Below are positions 24,238 through 32,547 of a stretch of 64,000 nt of DNA, in pieces. The notes beneath the pieces were generated by a model. The model made no database searches and was not told the origin of the DNA. It was given only the letters and a program-made list of their open reading frames with translations. The position numbers and the translations under genes are program-made. This DNA comes from Pseudomonadota bacterium (GTDB lineage Bacteria; Chloroflexota; UBA6077; JAJPHF01), in NCBI GenBank assembly GCA_021325365.1, contig JAJPHF010000058.1:16629-80628 (forward strand). Reading direction: 5' to 3'. Position 1 is the first letter of the stretch. Each line of letters opens with the position of its first letter.

Positions 24238-25191
24238 ATGCATATTGACGTACACGCGCACTATTTCCCGCCGGAATACTTGAACCTGCTCAGCCGGCTG
24301 GCCGGGGGGGCGAGCGAGACGGAGCATCGGCTGCCGGCGGGGCGGCTGCCGCTCGATGAGCGCGCGGACCTGTTGGCCGAGGTCGGCGTCGACTTCCAGG
24401 TGCTCTCGGAGGGGCAGCGGCAGCCGTACCTGTCGCGCGAGGCCGACGCGGTCGCCGCCGCGCGCCTGGCCAATGACCTCTACGCCGACGCCTGCCGCGC
24501 CTATCCCGACCGCTTCGCCGCTTTCGCCACGGTACCGCTGCCCCACGTGGACGCCGCGCTCCGCGAGCTAGAGCGCTGCCTGGACACGCTCGGCATGGTC
24601 GGCGTGGGCCTGGGATGCTCCGTGGCCGGCCGCCCGCTCGACGATCCGGCGTTCGAGCCGTTCTTCGCCGAGCTGGACCGCCGCGGCGCCGTGATGTCGC
24701 TGCACCCGGTGGGCGCCGGCGTGCTGGAGGGCGAGGACCCCTATGGGCTCGCCTGGATGGTCGGCGCACCCTTCGAGGACACGGTAGCCGCGCTGCGCCT
24801 GGTGCTCTCCGGCCTCACCACCCGCTACCCGCGCCTGCGGGTGATCGTGCCCCACCTGGGCGGCACGATCCCGTTCCTGTGGGCGCGTATCGACGGCTTC
24901 GGCCAGAGCCGCGGCATCGCCCCCGCCATCGATCTCTCGAACGGGCTGGGCGTCCACCTGCGACGCCTGTGGTACGACACGGTGAACACCTATCCCGACG
25001 CGCTCCACTGCGCCTGCGACGCTTACGGCACCGACCGCCTGCTCATGGGCACCGACTTTCCCTACCTGGGCGGCCCGAAGCTGCGGCGCTGCGTCACTTA
25101 TATCGAGGAGGCCGGCCTGTCCGCCGCCGAGACGACGGCCATCCTCGGCGGCAACGCCCAGGCGCTGCTCGGCCTCCCGGCACGGGGCTAG
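24238..25191 (+). CDS. Amidohydrolase family protein (ACMSD-like decarboxylase/hydrolase)
   Basis: A 317-residue amidohydrolase-2 protein with the canonical HxH in MHIDVHAHYFPPEYL (His 6 and His 8), MSLHPVGAG near residue 154 (metal-ligand His), LRVIVPHLGGTIPFLWARID near 200 and the metal Asp in LLMGTDFPY near 266. This is the arrangement of aminocarboxymuconate-semialdehyde decarboxylase and related enzymes that decarboxylate aromatic breakdown products. It is more canonical than its three full-length paralogues in this window, which show Asp-x-His variants. The gene lies between a HicB-like gene and a lipoprotein gene. Confidence 0.85.
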   Translation: MHIDVHAHYFPPEYLNLLSRLAGGASETEHRLPAGRLPLDERADLLAEVGVDFQVLSEGQRQPYLSREADAVAAARLANDLYADACRAYPDRFAAFATVPLPHVDAALRELERCLDTLGMVGVGLGCSVAGRPLDDPAFEPFFAELDRRGAVMSLHPVGAGVLEGEDPYGLAWMVGAPFEDTVAALRLVLSGLTTRYPRLRVIVPHLGGTIPFLWARIDGFGQSRGIAPAIDLSNGLGVHLRRLWYDTVNTYPDALHCACDAYGTDRLLMGTDFPYLGGPKLRRCVTYIEEAGLSAAETTAILGGNAQALLGLPARG

Positions 25192-25339
25192 TCGTCGCGG
25201 CAGCTCTCCCTGAGCAGCGCCCACAGCCGGGTCCCCTTTGGGAAGAAGGATCGCGTAGGGTCGGGTCTCGTGCCCGACCGCGGCCGTCGAGGCCGCAACC
25301 TCCGGACGCGCGAGGCTGCAACGGATATGCTGATGCCTG

Positions 25340-26527
25340 GTGAGCAACCGGCAAGTTATCGTGGCCGCGAGGCGAACGATGAACCACTGGCCCGCTAGCG
25401 TCCTGCTCCCGCTCCTCCTGGCCGCCTGCGCGCCGGCCACGCAGCCGACCCGCGCGCCCGCCGACGCCAGCGCCGCCCCGGCCGCGTCCGCTATGCCCGC
25501 GCAGACTGCGCCCGGCAGCGCCGCGGATAACGCTGCTGCCGCGGCCGCCGCGGCGCCCCCGCCGCTCGTCCACCTGAACGTGGCCACGCAGCATCTTACG
25601 TCCGACGTCGGGATGTACGTCGCGCAGGAGCGCGGCTACTTCGCCGAGCAGGGCCTCGACGTCGAGTTTGCCGACATCAACACCAGCCAGGGCTCGATCC
25701 CGCCGCTCGCCGCCGGCCAGCTCGACGTGGGCGTCGGCTCGATGAGCCCCGGCCTGTTCAACGCGATCGCCCGCGGCATCGACGTGAAGCTCGTCGCCAC
25801 GAAGGGCGCGGGACCGCCCGACCCGAGCAGCCCCTTCGCCGGCTCGAACGCGCTCGTCGTGGCGGCCGGCGTGGCCGCCCGCGGGGCGATTCAGGACTAC
25901 GCCGACCTGCGCGGCAAGAGCGTGTCGCTGCCCGACCGCGGCTCGACGATGGAGATGACCCTGACGCGGGCGCTAGAGCGCGGCGGCCTGACGATCGACG
26001 ACGTGGACCTCAAGCTGATGCCCTTTGCCGACACGCTGGCCGCACTGGCGAACGGCAGCGTGGACGCCGCCGTGCAGCTCGAGCCGTACATCGCCCAGGG
26101 GCAGGCGCGGGGCATTCTCGTGGTGTGGAAGCGCGGGGCGGAGCTGATTCCCGGCCAGCAGGCGACAGCGGTGGTTTACGGCCCGACGATGGCCCAGATG
26201 CCGGACAACGCGGGCGGTCGGCTGATGGTGGCCTACACGCGCGGCCTGCGCGACTACAACGACGCGCTGGGGCCGAAGCAGCAGGGGCGCGAGCAGCTCA
26301 TCTCGATCCTGATCCAGAACACGGCGCTGAAAGATCGCGCCGTCTACGACCAGCTTGGCTGGGGCTACTTTAACCCCGACTGCTCGCTCAACGCCGACTC
26401 AATTGCCGAGATCCTGGACTGGTACGTCGCCAATGGGTACGTGCCGCAACGCCCCGACCTCGCCCAGGCCATCGACAACCGCTACTGCGCCTACGCGGTG
26501 CAGCAGCTCGGCCCCTACCAGCCCTAG
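25340..26527 (+). CDS. NMT1/THI5-like ABC transporter substrate-binding lipoprotein
   Basis: A lipoprotein of up to 395 residues with lipobox LLLAAC, an Ala-rich linker and a binding domain beginning LNVATQHLTSDVGMYVAQERG, with LAAGQLDVGVGSMSPGLFNAIARGIDVKL. It is closely similar throughout to the lipoprotein at 7.5-8.65 kb, including the C-terminal WYVANGYVPQ and Tyr-Cys-x-Tyr-Ala-Val-Gln, so the two are recent paralogues. The GTG start used gives a basic N-terminus suited to a signal peptide; an ATG 13 codons later is possible. The stop overlaps the stop of a convergent toxin-like gene by 4 bases. No permease or ATPase is nearby. Confidence 0.8.
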   Translation: MSNRQVIVAARRTMNHWPASVLLPLLLAACAPATQPTRAPADASAAPAASAMPAQTAPGSAADNAAAAAAAAPPPLVHLNVATQHLTSDVGMYVAQERGYFAEQGLDVEFADINTSQGSIPPLAAGQLDVGVGSMSPGLFNAIARGIDVKLVATKGAGPPDPSSPFAGSNALVVAAGVAARGAIQDYADLRGKSVSLPDRGSTMEMTLTRALERGGLTIDDVDLKLMPFADTLAALANGSVDAAVQLEPYIAQGQARGILVVWKRGAELIPGQQATAVVYGPTMAQMPDNAGGRLMVAYTRGLRDYNDALGPKQQGREQLISILIQNTALKDRAVYDQLGWGYFNPDCSLNADSIAEILDWYVANGYVPQRPDLAQAIDNRYCAYAVQQLGPYQP

Positions 26528-26910
26528 ACAGCCACCCACGCTCCCGCGGAAGTCCACTGCCAGAGCGTGTTCGACAACGCGGGCGCCGTGTCGAGATGCG
26601 CATGAATAGCGCGTGCCGCGAGCAGCGCGCCGCCCATCGGCCCCTGTCGAATGAGCAGAATCCCGTGATGTATCGGAGCGGGAACCACCTGCCACTCGGC
26701 GGCCCACTCGCGCCAGGCCGCGTGGAGAGCCAGGAAGTCAAGATCGTTGGTAATCAAAGTGGCTAGACGCCGTACCGCCGTGAGGAGGTGCGTCGCATCA
26801 GTAGCGCCCGCCAGGCCAAGCTGGCGGGCGCTAACGGCCTGGTGTCCAAGCGCGGTTAGCTCTCGTGCGACGCCGGTAGCTACGTTGTGATCTAGATAGA
26901 GCTGTGCCAC
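26524..26910 (-). CDS. DUF5615 PIN-like putative toxin
   Basis: A 128-residue protein beginning MAQLYLDHNVATGVARELTALGHQAVSARQLGL. That is the opening of DUF5615 PIN-like proteins, with an early Asp (D7) in the LDxN motif and a second acidic cluster in LITNDLDFLAL near residue 56. PIN-like folds are predicted metal-dependent RNases, and this subgroup pairs with DUF433 proteins as toxin and antitoxin. The DUF433-like gene lies 5 bases upstream on the same strand. Toxicity is inferred from the pairing. Confidence 0.7.
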   Translation of the reverse strand: MAQLYLDHNVATGVARELTALGHQAVSARQLGLAGATDATHLLTAVRRLATLITNDLDFLALHAAWREWAAEWQVVPAPIHHGILLIRQGPMGGALLAARAIHAHLDTAPALSNTLWQWTSAGAWVAV

Positions 26911-26915
26911 CGTGG

Positions 26916-27182
26916 CTAGGCGGCATTCACGGCGATGCGGGCGTCGATGATGCCTTTGTGGGCCTTGTAGTAGGCAAGCGCCGCGTCCACTGCCTCAGCG
27001 GGAAGCTCATAGTCGCGGGCCACCGTCGCCTTGTCAAAGTCCACACCGTACCAGTACTCAACCAAGGCCCAGACGGAAACTCCGTGGTCGCGAAGCCTCG
27101 CCTCCGCCTCCCCAGGCTTGTGCGGGTTGGGCTCAATGTAGCGCTCGATCAGAGCGGCTGGCCCGTGCGCTGTCGTAGCCAT
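26916..27182 (-). CDS. DUF433-like putative antitoxin
   Basis: About 88 residues from the chosen ATG. The C-terminal half, VSVWALVEYWYGVDFDKATV followed by DYELPAEAVDAALAYYKAHK, matches DUF433 small DNA-binding-like proteins (helix-turn-helix, then a terminal helix with the AxxYY pattern). The frame is open 14 codons further up, but those residues are not family-like and GGAGGG lies before the internal ATG. It is the first gene of a two-gene set with the DUF5615 PIN-like gene, the expected antitoxin-toxin order. Confidence 0.65.
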   Translation of the reverse strand: MATTAHGPAALIERYIEPNPHKPGEAEARLRDHGVSVWALVEYWYGVDFDKATVARDYELPAEAVDAALAYYKAHKGIIDARIAVNAA

Positions 27183-27258
27183 CCTGCCGGCCCTCCATAC
27201 CTCCGCACAACTACCTGTCTTCATTCTATGCTACTCCCAGCGCCGAGCTGCCGCCGGC

Positions 27259-28419
27259 TTACTGCGGATACGCCCCGAGCTGCTGGACGGCGTACTGGCA
27301 GTAGGTGTCGTCCACGACCTGCTGGACGTCGAGGAGCGGCACGTAGCCCTTGCCGGCGTACCACTCCAGGTCGTTGGCCAGGGTCTGGAGGTTTACGGAG
27401 CAGTTCGGGTTCACGTAGTTCCAGCTCATGTGGTCGTAGAGCGCGGGGTCCTTGACCGCCGTGTTGTTGACCAGGATCGAGACGATCTCGGCGCGGTTCT
27501 GCGCCTTCGGGCCGAACGCCTCATAGTAGTCGCGCAGGCCGCGCGTGTAGGCGACCGCGAAGCGCTTGCCGGCGTCGGGCCCCGCGGCGTCCATGGTCGT
27601 GCCGTACAGGAGCGCCGCGATCTGCGCGCCGGGATAGATCTCCGTCGGGCTCTTCCAGCGCACCCAGATGCCGCGCGCTTCGCCGAGCGCGATGAACGGC
27701 TCGACGCCGAGCGCGAAGTCGACGCTCTTGTTAGCGACCGCCTGGGGGAGGTCGGCAAACGTCATCGTGCGGGTGTCGATGTCGGCGAGCGTCAGGCCGG
27801 CGCTCCGCAGCGCCCGGTCGAGCACCAGCTCGGGCGTCGAGCCGCCGGTGCCCGTGGTGCCGTAGGTCTTCCCCTTCAGGTCGGCGAAATCCCGGATGCG
27901 GCCCGAGTCGATCGTCTCCTTCGCGGCCATGAACATGAACGCGGACGAGAAGCCGTTGGCGGGGTCGGGGCTCACCTGGCCGCTGTCGGCCACGAGGTGG
28001 ATGCCGGTGCCGCGCGCGATGGCGTTGAACGTGCCGCCGAGCAGGCCGACGGCCACGGCTTCGACCTGGCCGGCGGCGAGGGGCGGGATCATCTGGGTGG
28101 TCAGCCCCACGTCGACGTACTGCACGTCGAGGCCTTGCTCGGCGAAGTACCCCTTGTCCTGGGCGATGTAGATGCCCGCGTTGCCGGCGACCTGCTGACT
28201 GCCCACCCGCACGGTAATCGGCGCTTGAGCGGCGCCGGCGGGCGCCGCGGCGGTTGGCGCTGCCGCGGCCGGGGCGCTGGCGGCGGGCGAGGCGGCCGCT
28301 GCGCCCGCCGGCGCGTTCGGTGGCGCGGGCGCCGGCCCCGCGGCGGAGGGCGCACTGCAGGCGACGGTCCCGGCCCCGAGGAGGGCGACGAGCAGAGCGG
28401 CGACGCGCCGGCGCATCAT
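27259..28419 (-). CDS. NMT1/THI5-like ABC transporter substrate-binding lipoprotein
   Basis: A 386-residue lipoprotein. MMRRRVAALLVALLGAGTVAC is a clean lipoprotein signal (Cys 21), followed by an Ala/Pro linker and a binding domain beginning ITVRVGSQQVAGNAGIYIAQDKG, with LAAGQVEAVAVGLLGGTFNAIARG and DLKGKTYGTTGTGGSTPELV. It is related to, but more diverged than, the 7.5 and 25.3 kb lipoproteins, sharing their WYAGKGYVP and DTYCQYAVQQLG ending. The ribosome site AAGGAGG is strong. It stands alone on its strand; no transporter partner is present. Confidence 0.85.
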   Translation of the reverse strand: MMRRRVAALLVALLGAGTVACSAPSAAGPAPAPPNAPAGAAAASPAASAPAAAAPTAAAPAGAAQAPITVRVGSQQVAGNAGIYIAQDKGYFAEQGLDVQYVDVGLTTQMIPPLAAGQVEAVAVGLLGGTFNAIARGTGIHLVADSGQVSPDPANGFSSAFMFMAAKETIDSGRIRDFADLKGKTYGTTGTGGSTPELVLDRALRSAGLTLADIDTRTMTFADLPQAVANKSVDFALGVEPFIALGEARGIWVRWKSPTEIYPGAQIAALLYGTTMDAAGPDAGKRFAVAYTRGLRDYYEAFGPKAQNRAEIVSILVNNTAVKDPALYDHMSWNYVNPNCSVNLQTLANDLEWYAGKGYVPLLDVQQVVDDTYCQYAVQQLGAYPQ

Positions 28420-28566
28420 GGATCAGCCTCCTTGCGGGCAAGCGGCTCTCTGGTGGTCCGTATCATAGCATCGGGCTGCCGGGGGCGCTCGGCGATCGAT
28501 GCGGTGACTGTGGCGGGGGGGCTCCGATGCTGGGAGGCGGGGCGGCGTGAGGCGAGGAGCGAGGGG

Positions 28567-29070
28567 TTAGGAGAAGCGCCAGCGGCGCCACCAGGGGCGG
28601 GTGCTGGGGTGACCATGTGGCTCGCGGCCGTCGAAGCGGGTGCGCAGGCGCAGCCAGTGGAGCTGCACGGCGAGCGTCTCCAACACGACCTCGCCATCGG
28701 CCGTCGCGCGCACCTCGGACTCGTGGGAGGCGCTGCCAATGCGGGCCTCGATGCGGCAGGCGGCGACGCGCTGCACGTCGAGAAGCTGACCCGCCGTGCG
28801 CAGCAGCACCGACCAGCGCGTCAGCGACCACGCGTCGGGGTTGTGGCGCGACGGCTGCCCGCGGCCGTAGTGGAGCTGGGCCCGCGAGAGCCGGGCGACA
28901 TCGCCCCAGGGGTAGATGCGGCACTGGTTGTCGTCGGGGGTCTCGACGGTCACGCCCAGGCTGTCGAGCGTCAGGTAGGCGCAGCGCGGCCGGCGCACCT
29001 CTAGCACGCGCCCGACGGTGCGCAGGGCCTCCTGCAGTGACAGGGCTAGCGTCGGTTCTTGGCTTACCAT
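28567..29070 (-). CDS. Hypothetical protein, DNA/ligand-binding unknown
   Basis: A 167-residue soluble protein without signal peptide. The sequence is coherent (LQEALRTVGRVLEVRRPRCAYLTLDSLGV, NQCRIYPWGDVARLSRAQL, VVLETLAVQLHWLRLRTRF), looks genuinely coding and has a Trp/Arg-rich C-terminus, but I do not recognise the family. The internal ATG (MVSQEP) was chosen because the upstream extension crosses a dispersed hairpin repeat and has repeat-like content. It lies between two hairpin-rich gaps, and no neighbour indicates its function. Confidence 0.45.
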   Translation of the reverse strand: MVSQEPTLALSLQEALRTVGRVLEVRRPRCAYLTLDSLGVTVETPDDNQCRIYPWGDVARLSRAQLHYGRGQPSRHNPDAWSLTRWSVLLRTAGQLLDVQRVAACRIEARIGSASHESEVRATADGEVVLETLAVQLHWLRLRTRFDGREPHGHPSTRPWWRRWRFS

Positions 29071-29152
29071 CAGGCGCGTACCTGCCGTGCGGTCTGACTC
29101 GCCTTGCGCAGCCGGCCGAGAGCAATTTCCTCGGCGCTTGAGGCACCCGGCC

Positions 29153-29178
29153 GGGCGGCAGGGGACGAGCCCCTGCCC
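29153..29178. repeat. Third copy of the GGGCGGCAGGGGACGAG hairpin repeat
   Basis: The same unit as at 15.4 kb, including the left flank CGCTTGAGGCACCC. The whole stretch 29071-29409 has no supported gene: it holds this repeat, the long palindrome that follows and otherwise featureless GC-rich sequence. Confidence 0.65.
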
Positions 29179-29219
29179 GACGTCGAGGCGGCTGGACACT
29201 GCTCAACTAAGCTGCCGGC

Positions 29220-29268
29220 CCAGGTTGGTGTATCAGTTTGGCTTCGCCAAACTGATACACCAACCTGG
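29220..29268. terminator. Perfect 23-bp palindrome with TTC loop
   Basis: Arms 29220-29242 and 29246-29268 are exact complements around a three-base loop; the arms contain GGTTGGTGTATCAGTTTGG. It lies downstream of the thiol dioxygenase gene on the minus strand and could terminate that operon. Its length and low GC content are out of the ordinary here. Confidence 0.5.
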
Positions 29269-29409
29269 CCGAGTGCTTAGGCGCTCAGCGCGCCGTCGCC
29301 ACGTGAACTATACCGGTGCCGGGTTTAATTGCGCGAGAGGCGACGTACCGCTTCGGCGGCGCGGGCGGCGGGCAGACAGGCTGCCGAGGCCTGCGCCGCG
29401 GGCAGGAGC

Positions 29410-29982
29410 CTAAGCGAGCACGACGACGCTGGTCCGGAACTCCTGCACCACGCCGGTGGCCGGGTCGTACTGGTGACGCAGCCGGCCGTTCAGGTCGCCG
29501 CCGTAGACGTGGATCGAGCACGATGGGTGCGGCGCCTGGTTCGTGATGCGGTGGATCTCCTCGTCGGGCGGCAGCAGGTGGGTGACGACGCCGGGCAGGT
29601 TGACGACCGCACCCGCCGACCGCAGGGCGGCATAGTCGGGGCGCGTGCGGTCGTCGGTGCGCTTGAAGCGCTCCTCGTGCTCGGCGCCGCGCCAGACGCC
29701 GACGAGGCCCCAGGTCGTGTGGTCGTGGATGGGCGTCGCGTAGCCCGTGTTGAAGACGACCGAGACGATGCTGTAGGCGTCGGCGGGGTGCTTGTGCAGG
29801 AGGTACTGCACGGAGCCACCGCGGGGCTCGGCGTAGCGCGCGTCGAGCCAGCGCATGTCGGCGAGCAGCCGCGCGAGCAGCGGCTTCGCCCGCTCGACCA
29901 CCGCGCGGTGGTCCGCGCCCTCCTCGGCCACGACGGCGTCGAGATCGCGCGCGAACGCGGCCACATCGTAGGTGGAAATCAT
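29410..29982 (-). CDS. Cysteine dioxygenase-type thiol dioxygenase (cupin)
   Basis: A 190-residue cupin of the cysteine dioxygenase / 3-mercaptopropionate dioxygenase family, which adds O2 to a thiol to form a sulfinate using three-His Fe(II). The iron ligands read as H86 and H88 in YATPIHDHTTWG and H144 in EEIHRI, and the second cupin motif ends CSIHVYGGDL. ATG overlaps the TGA of the rhodanese gene (ATGA), giving tight coupling, and AAAGGAG is in place. Pairing with a rhodanese points to thiol or sulfane-sulfur catabolism. Which thiol is used cannot be told. Confidence 0.8.
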   Translation of the reverse strand: MISTYDVAAFARDLDAVVAEEGADHRAVVERAKPLLARLLADMRWLDARYAEPRGGSVQYLLHKHPADAYSIVSVVFNTGYATPIHDHTTWGLVGVWRGAEHEERFKRTDDRTRPDYAALRSAGAVVNLPGVVTHLLPPDEEIHRITNQAPHPSCSIHVYGGDLNGRLRHQYDPATGVVQEFRTSVVVLA

Positions 29983-31556
29983 GGCTGCTCCTTTACGAGG
30001 TTCTCTTCCCACGTCAGGTAGTTCTCCATGTCGGTCCGGGTGCGCTGCAGGGGACCGCTCCAGAGCGTGTGGCCGAAATCGCCCTGCGCCTCGGCCACCG
30101 ACACGTCAGCGCCGTCCAGCCCTTCCACGACGGGCAGACCCGCCGCCCGCCAGGCTGGCACGCCGCCCGCCAGGTAGCGCGCGTCGCCGTAGCCGAGGCC
30201 GCGCAGCGTGGCCGCCGCCAGGGCCGCGCGCAGGCCCGTGTCGCAGACCGTCACGACCGACGTGGCGCGGTCGGGCACCAGCGCGGCGATCCCGAATTCG
30301 AGCTTGCCACGCGCCAGCCAACGCGCCCCCGGCAGGTGGCCCATGCCGAACTCGCCGCTGCCGCGCACGTCGAGCACTGCCACGCGGCCCGCCCGAAGCG
30401 CGTCGGCCAGAGCGGGGGGCGCGATGGCGGGGGCGGCCTGCTGGGCGGCCGCCAGACCGAAGACCGTGGGCGGGGCGTCGCCGGTCGCCAGCGCCTGGCC
30501 GTCGGCCGTCCAGGCAGCTATGCCCCCCGCCAGCACGCGCACGTCGGCGAACCCCAGCCGCTGCAACAGCGCGGCGGCCCAGACCGGCCGCACGGGATCG
30601 TCGGCGACCACGACGACCGGCAGCGAGGGGATGGCCAGCCAGTTCTCGTAGTGCAGCGCGAGCTGGCCCGCTGGCAGCGCGATCGCGCCGGGCAGGTGGC
30701 CGGCGCGGTACTCCTCGGGCAGGCGCACGTCCACGACGTAGTGGGGTTGGCGGGTCTGCAGCGTGTCGGGCGCGACGAAGCGGATGCCCGCGTCGCGGCT
30801 CAGGCGGGCGGTGGCCGCGGCGGTCCAGTCGGCGTGCGTCTCGGGCGCCACGGCGGGGCGGCCGCGGCCCGGCCCCTCCTCCAGCGCGTAGCCGGCCAGG
30901 CGCCAGCCCATCGCGCCGTTCAGCAGCGCCTGTACGTTGGGCAGGCCGGCCTCGCGGAGGAGCGCCGCGCCGAGGATGCCGCGCGTGCGGCCCGCGCACG
31001 ACACGACGACTGGCGCGTCGGGGCGGTCGAGCAGGGCGGGCACCTCGCGGACGAGCTGGCCGCCCGGCACGTGGTAGGCGTCGGGCACGTGGCCGCGCAG
31101 GTACTCCTCCTCCGTGCGCACGTCCACCACGGTGAGCGGCTCGCCGCGCGCCCGCCGCGCCGCCAGCTCCTCGGCCGTCACCTGCGGCACGCCGGCGGCC
31201 GCGACGCGCTCGCCGTAGGCCTTGCCAGGGACGCCCCAGCCCTCGATCACCAGGCGCCCGCTCGCGCGCCAGACGTCCAGCCCGCCGGCCAGCACCCGTG
31301 CGTCGCGGTAGCCCATCGCCGCGAGCGTCGCGGCGGCCAGCGCGCTGCGCCGCCCATCGTTGCAGTACAGGACTAGCGGCCAGCCCGGATCGGGCACGAC
31401 GGTCGGCAGGCGCAGCTCGATCAGGCCGCGCGGCAGCGGGGTGGCCCCCGGAATCTGCCCCAGCGCGAACTCGCCCCGCTCGCGCACGTCGAGCAGCACC
31501 GGCGGGCGCTCGCTGGCCCGCAGCCGCTCTAGCTCCGCCGCGTCAATCTCGTGCAT
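29979..31556 (-). CDS. Four-domain rhodanese-like sulfurtransferase
   Basis: A 525-residue protein of four tandem rhodanese domains (about 1-105, 125-225, 255-355, 380-480), each with the LDVRE / GHLPGA / LAGG-x-x-W pattern. The catalytic loops are YCNDGRRS (C65), SCAGRTRG (C187), VADDPVRP (no Cys, about 317-324) and VCDTGLRA (C438), so domain three should be inactive and likely structural. Rhodaneses pass sulfane sulfur to thiols or cyanide. The C-terminal tail (about 490-525) is distinctive, ending EENLVKEQP. It is translationally coupled to the thiol dioxygenase. An SDR gene lies 68 bases upstream. Confidence 0.85.
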   Translation of the reverse strand: MHEIDAAELERLRASERPPVLLDVRERGEFALGQIPGATPLPRGLIELRLPTVVPDPGWPLVLYCNDGRRSALAAATLAAMGYRDARVLAGGLDVWRASGRLVIEGWGVPGKAYGERVAAAGVPQVTAEELAARRARGEPLTVVDVRTEEEYLRGHVPDAYHVPGGQLVREVPALLDRPDAPVVVSCAGRTRGILGAALLREAGLPNVQALLNGAMGWRLAGYALEEGPGRGRPAVAPETHADWTAAATARLSRDAGIRFVAPDTLQTRQPHYVVDVRLPEEYRAGHLPGAIALPAGQLALHYENWLAIPSLPVVVVADDPVRPVWAAALLQRLGFADVRVLAGGIAAWTADGQALATGDAPPTVFGLAAAQQAAPAIAPPALADALRAGRVAVLDVRGSGEFGMGHLPGARWLARGKLEFGIAALVPDRATSVVTVCDTGLRAALAAATLRGLGYGDARYLAGGVPAWRAAGLPVVEGLDGADVSVAEAQGDFGHTLWSGPLQRTRTDMENYLTWEENLVKEQP

Positions 31557-31624
31557 CGTGCCGTTCCATCATCTCACTCCCCCTTCCCGCATCGGGAGGG
31601 GGGCCGGAGGGGTAGGTCCGTGGC

Positions 31625-32410
31625 TCACCAGGCCGGCGAGGCGCCGCCGTCCACGTTGATCGCGGTGCCGCTGATAAACGCCGCGCGGTCCGAGAGCAGG
31701 TAGGCGATCAGGTCGCCGGCCTCCTCCGCCTCGCCGACACGGCCGAGCGGGATGGCGCGCTTGCGGGCCACGTCGGCGTAGAACTCGTCGCGTGTCAAGT
31801 GAGGAAAGTCGTGCTCCCACTCGGGGTCGTGCTGGCCGCTGCGCACCGTGCCGATGCACACGGCGTTCACGCGCACGCCGTCCGGGGCGAACTCCTTGGA
31901 GAGCGCCTTGGTGAGCGCCAGCCCCGCCGCGCGCGTGACCGTGCTCGGCACCGAGCGCGCCCCGGGCGCCTTGCCGCCGATCGCCACGACGTTCACGATC
32001 GCGCCGCGCGTAGCGCGCAGGGCGGGCAGGCAGAGGCGGACCGTGCGGATCGCGGCCATCAGCTTGATGTCGACGTCCGCCTGCCAGTCGGCGTCGCTGA
32101 CGTCGAGGAAGGCGCGCGCGCCGCTGCTGCCGGCGTTGTTGACCAGGCCGTGCAGCGTGCCGAAGCGCCCCAGCGCCGCATCCACGAAGCGCTGCACGCC
32201 GTCGGCCGTGCTCACATCGGCGGGGACGGCCAGGAGGTCGCCGCCGGGCGCCGCCCGCAGCTCGGCCGCCGCCGTCTCCAGCCGGTCGGCGTTGCGCGCG
32301 CAGATCGCCACCCGCGCGCCCTCGGCCAGCAGCCGCGCCGCCGTCGCGCGGCCAATGCCGCTCGAGCCGCCCGTGACGCACACCACCTTGCCTGCCAGCC
32401 CGAGGTCCAT
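31625..32410 (-). CDS. Short-chain dehydrogenase/reductase (SDR) lacking the usual YxxxK
   Basis: A 261-residue SDR with cofactor motif TGGSSGIG (about 14-21), DVST near 66, NNAGSSG near 92 and the C-terminal ISGTAINVDGG. In place of Tyr-x-x-x-Lys it has GARSVPSTVTRAAGLALTKAL, with no Tyr and Arg for Lys, the same alteration as the SDR at 6.66 kb, with which it shares about the same layout. Both may form a divergent SDR subgroup with altered chemistry. The gene lies between the FMN oxidase gene and the rhodanese gene on the same strand. A TATAGT box is seen about 90 bases upstream on the minus strand. Confidence 0.85.
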   Translation of the reverse strand: MDLGLAGKVVCVTGGSSGIGRATAARLLAEGARVAICARNADRLETAAAELRAAPGGDLLAVPADVSTADGVQRFVDAALGRFGTLHGLVNNAGSSGARAFLDVSDADWQADVDIKLMAAIRTVRLCLPALRATRGAIVNVVAIGGKAPGARSVPSTVTRAAGLALTKALSKEFAPDGVRVNAVCIGTVRSGQHDPEWEHDFPHLTRDEFYADVARKRAIPLGRVGEAEEAGDLIAYLLSDRAAFISGTAINVDGGASPAW

Positions 32411-32547
32411 CCCGCCTCCCGCGGCCCGCCGCTTCCCGGCCAGCCGCCCGCCATCTCCGCCGGCCCGCCCCCGGCCGCCCCGGCGCGTCGCCCTTTACTA
32501 TACGCGGAACCCCGGCGCGCGGGAACCCGGGCCGCTGCGGGGGCCCG

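Noticed and set aside
27430..29004. A 524-codon plus-strand frame over the lipoprotein gene
   Set aside because: It runs across a repeat-bearing gap and the complement of a lipoprotein with a perfect signal; no family content.
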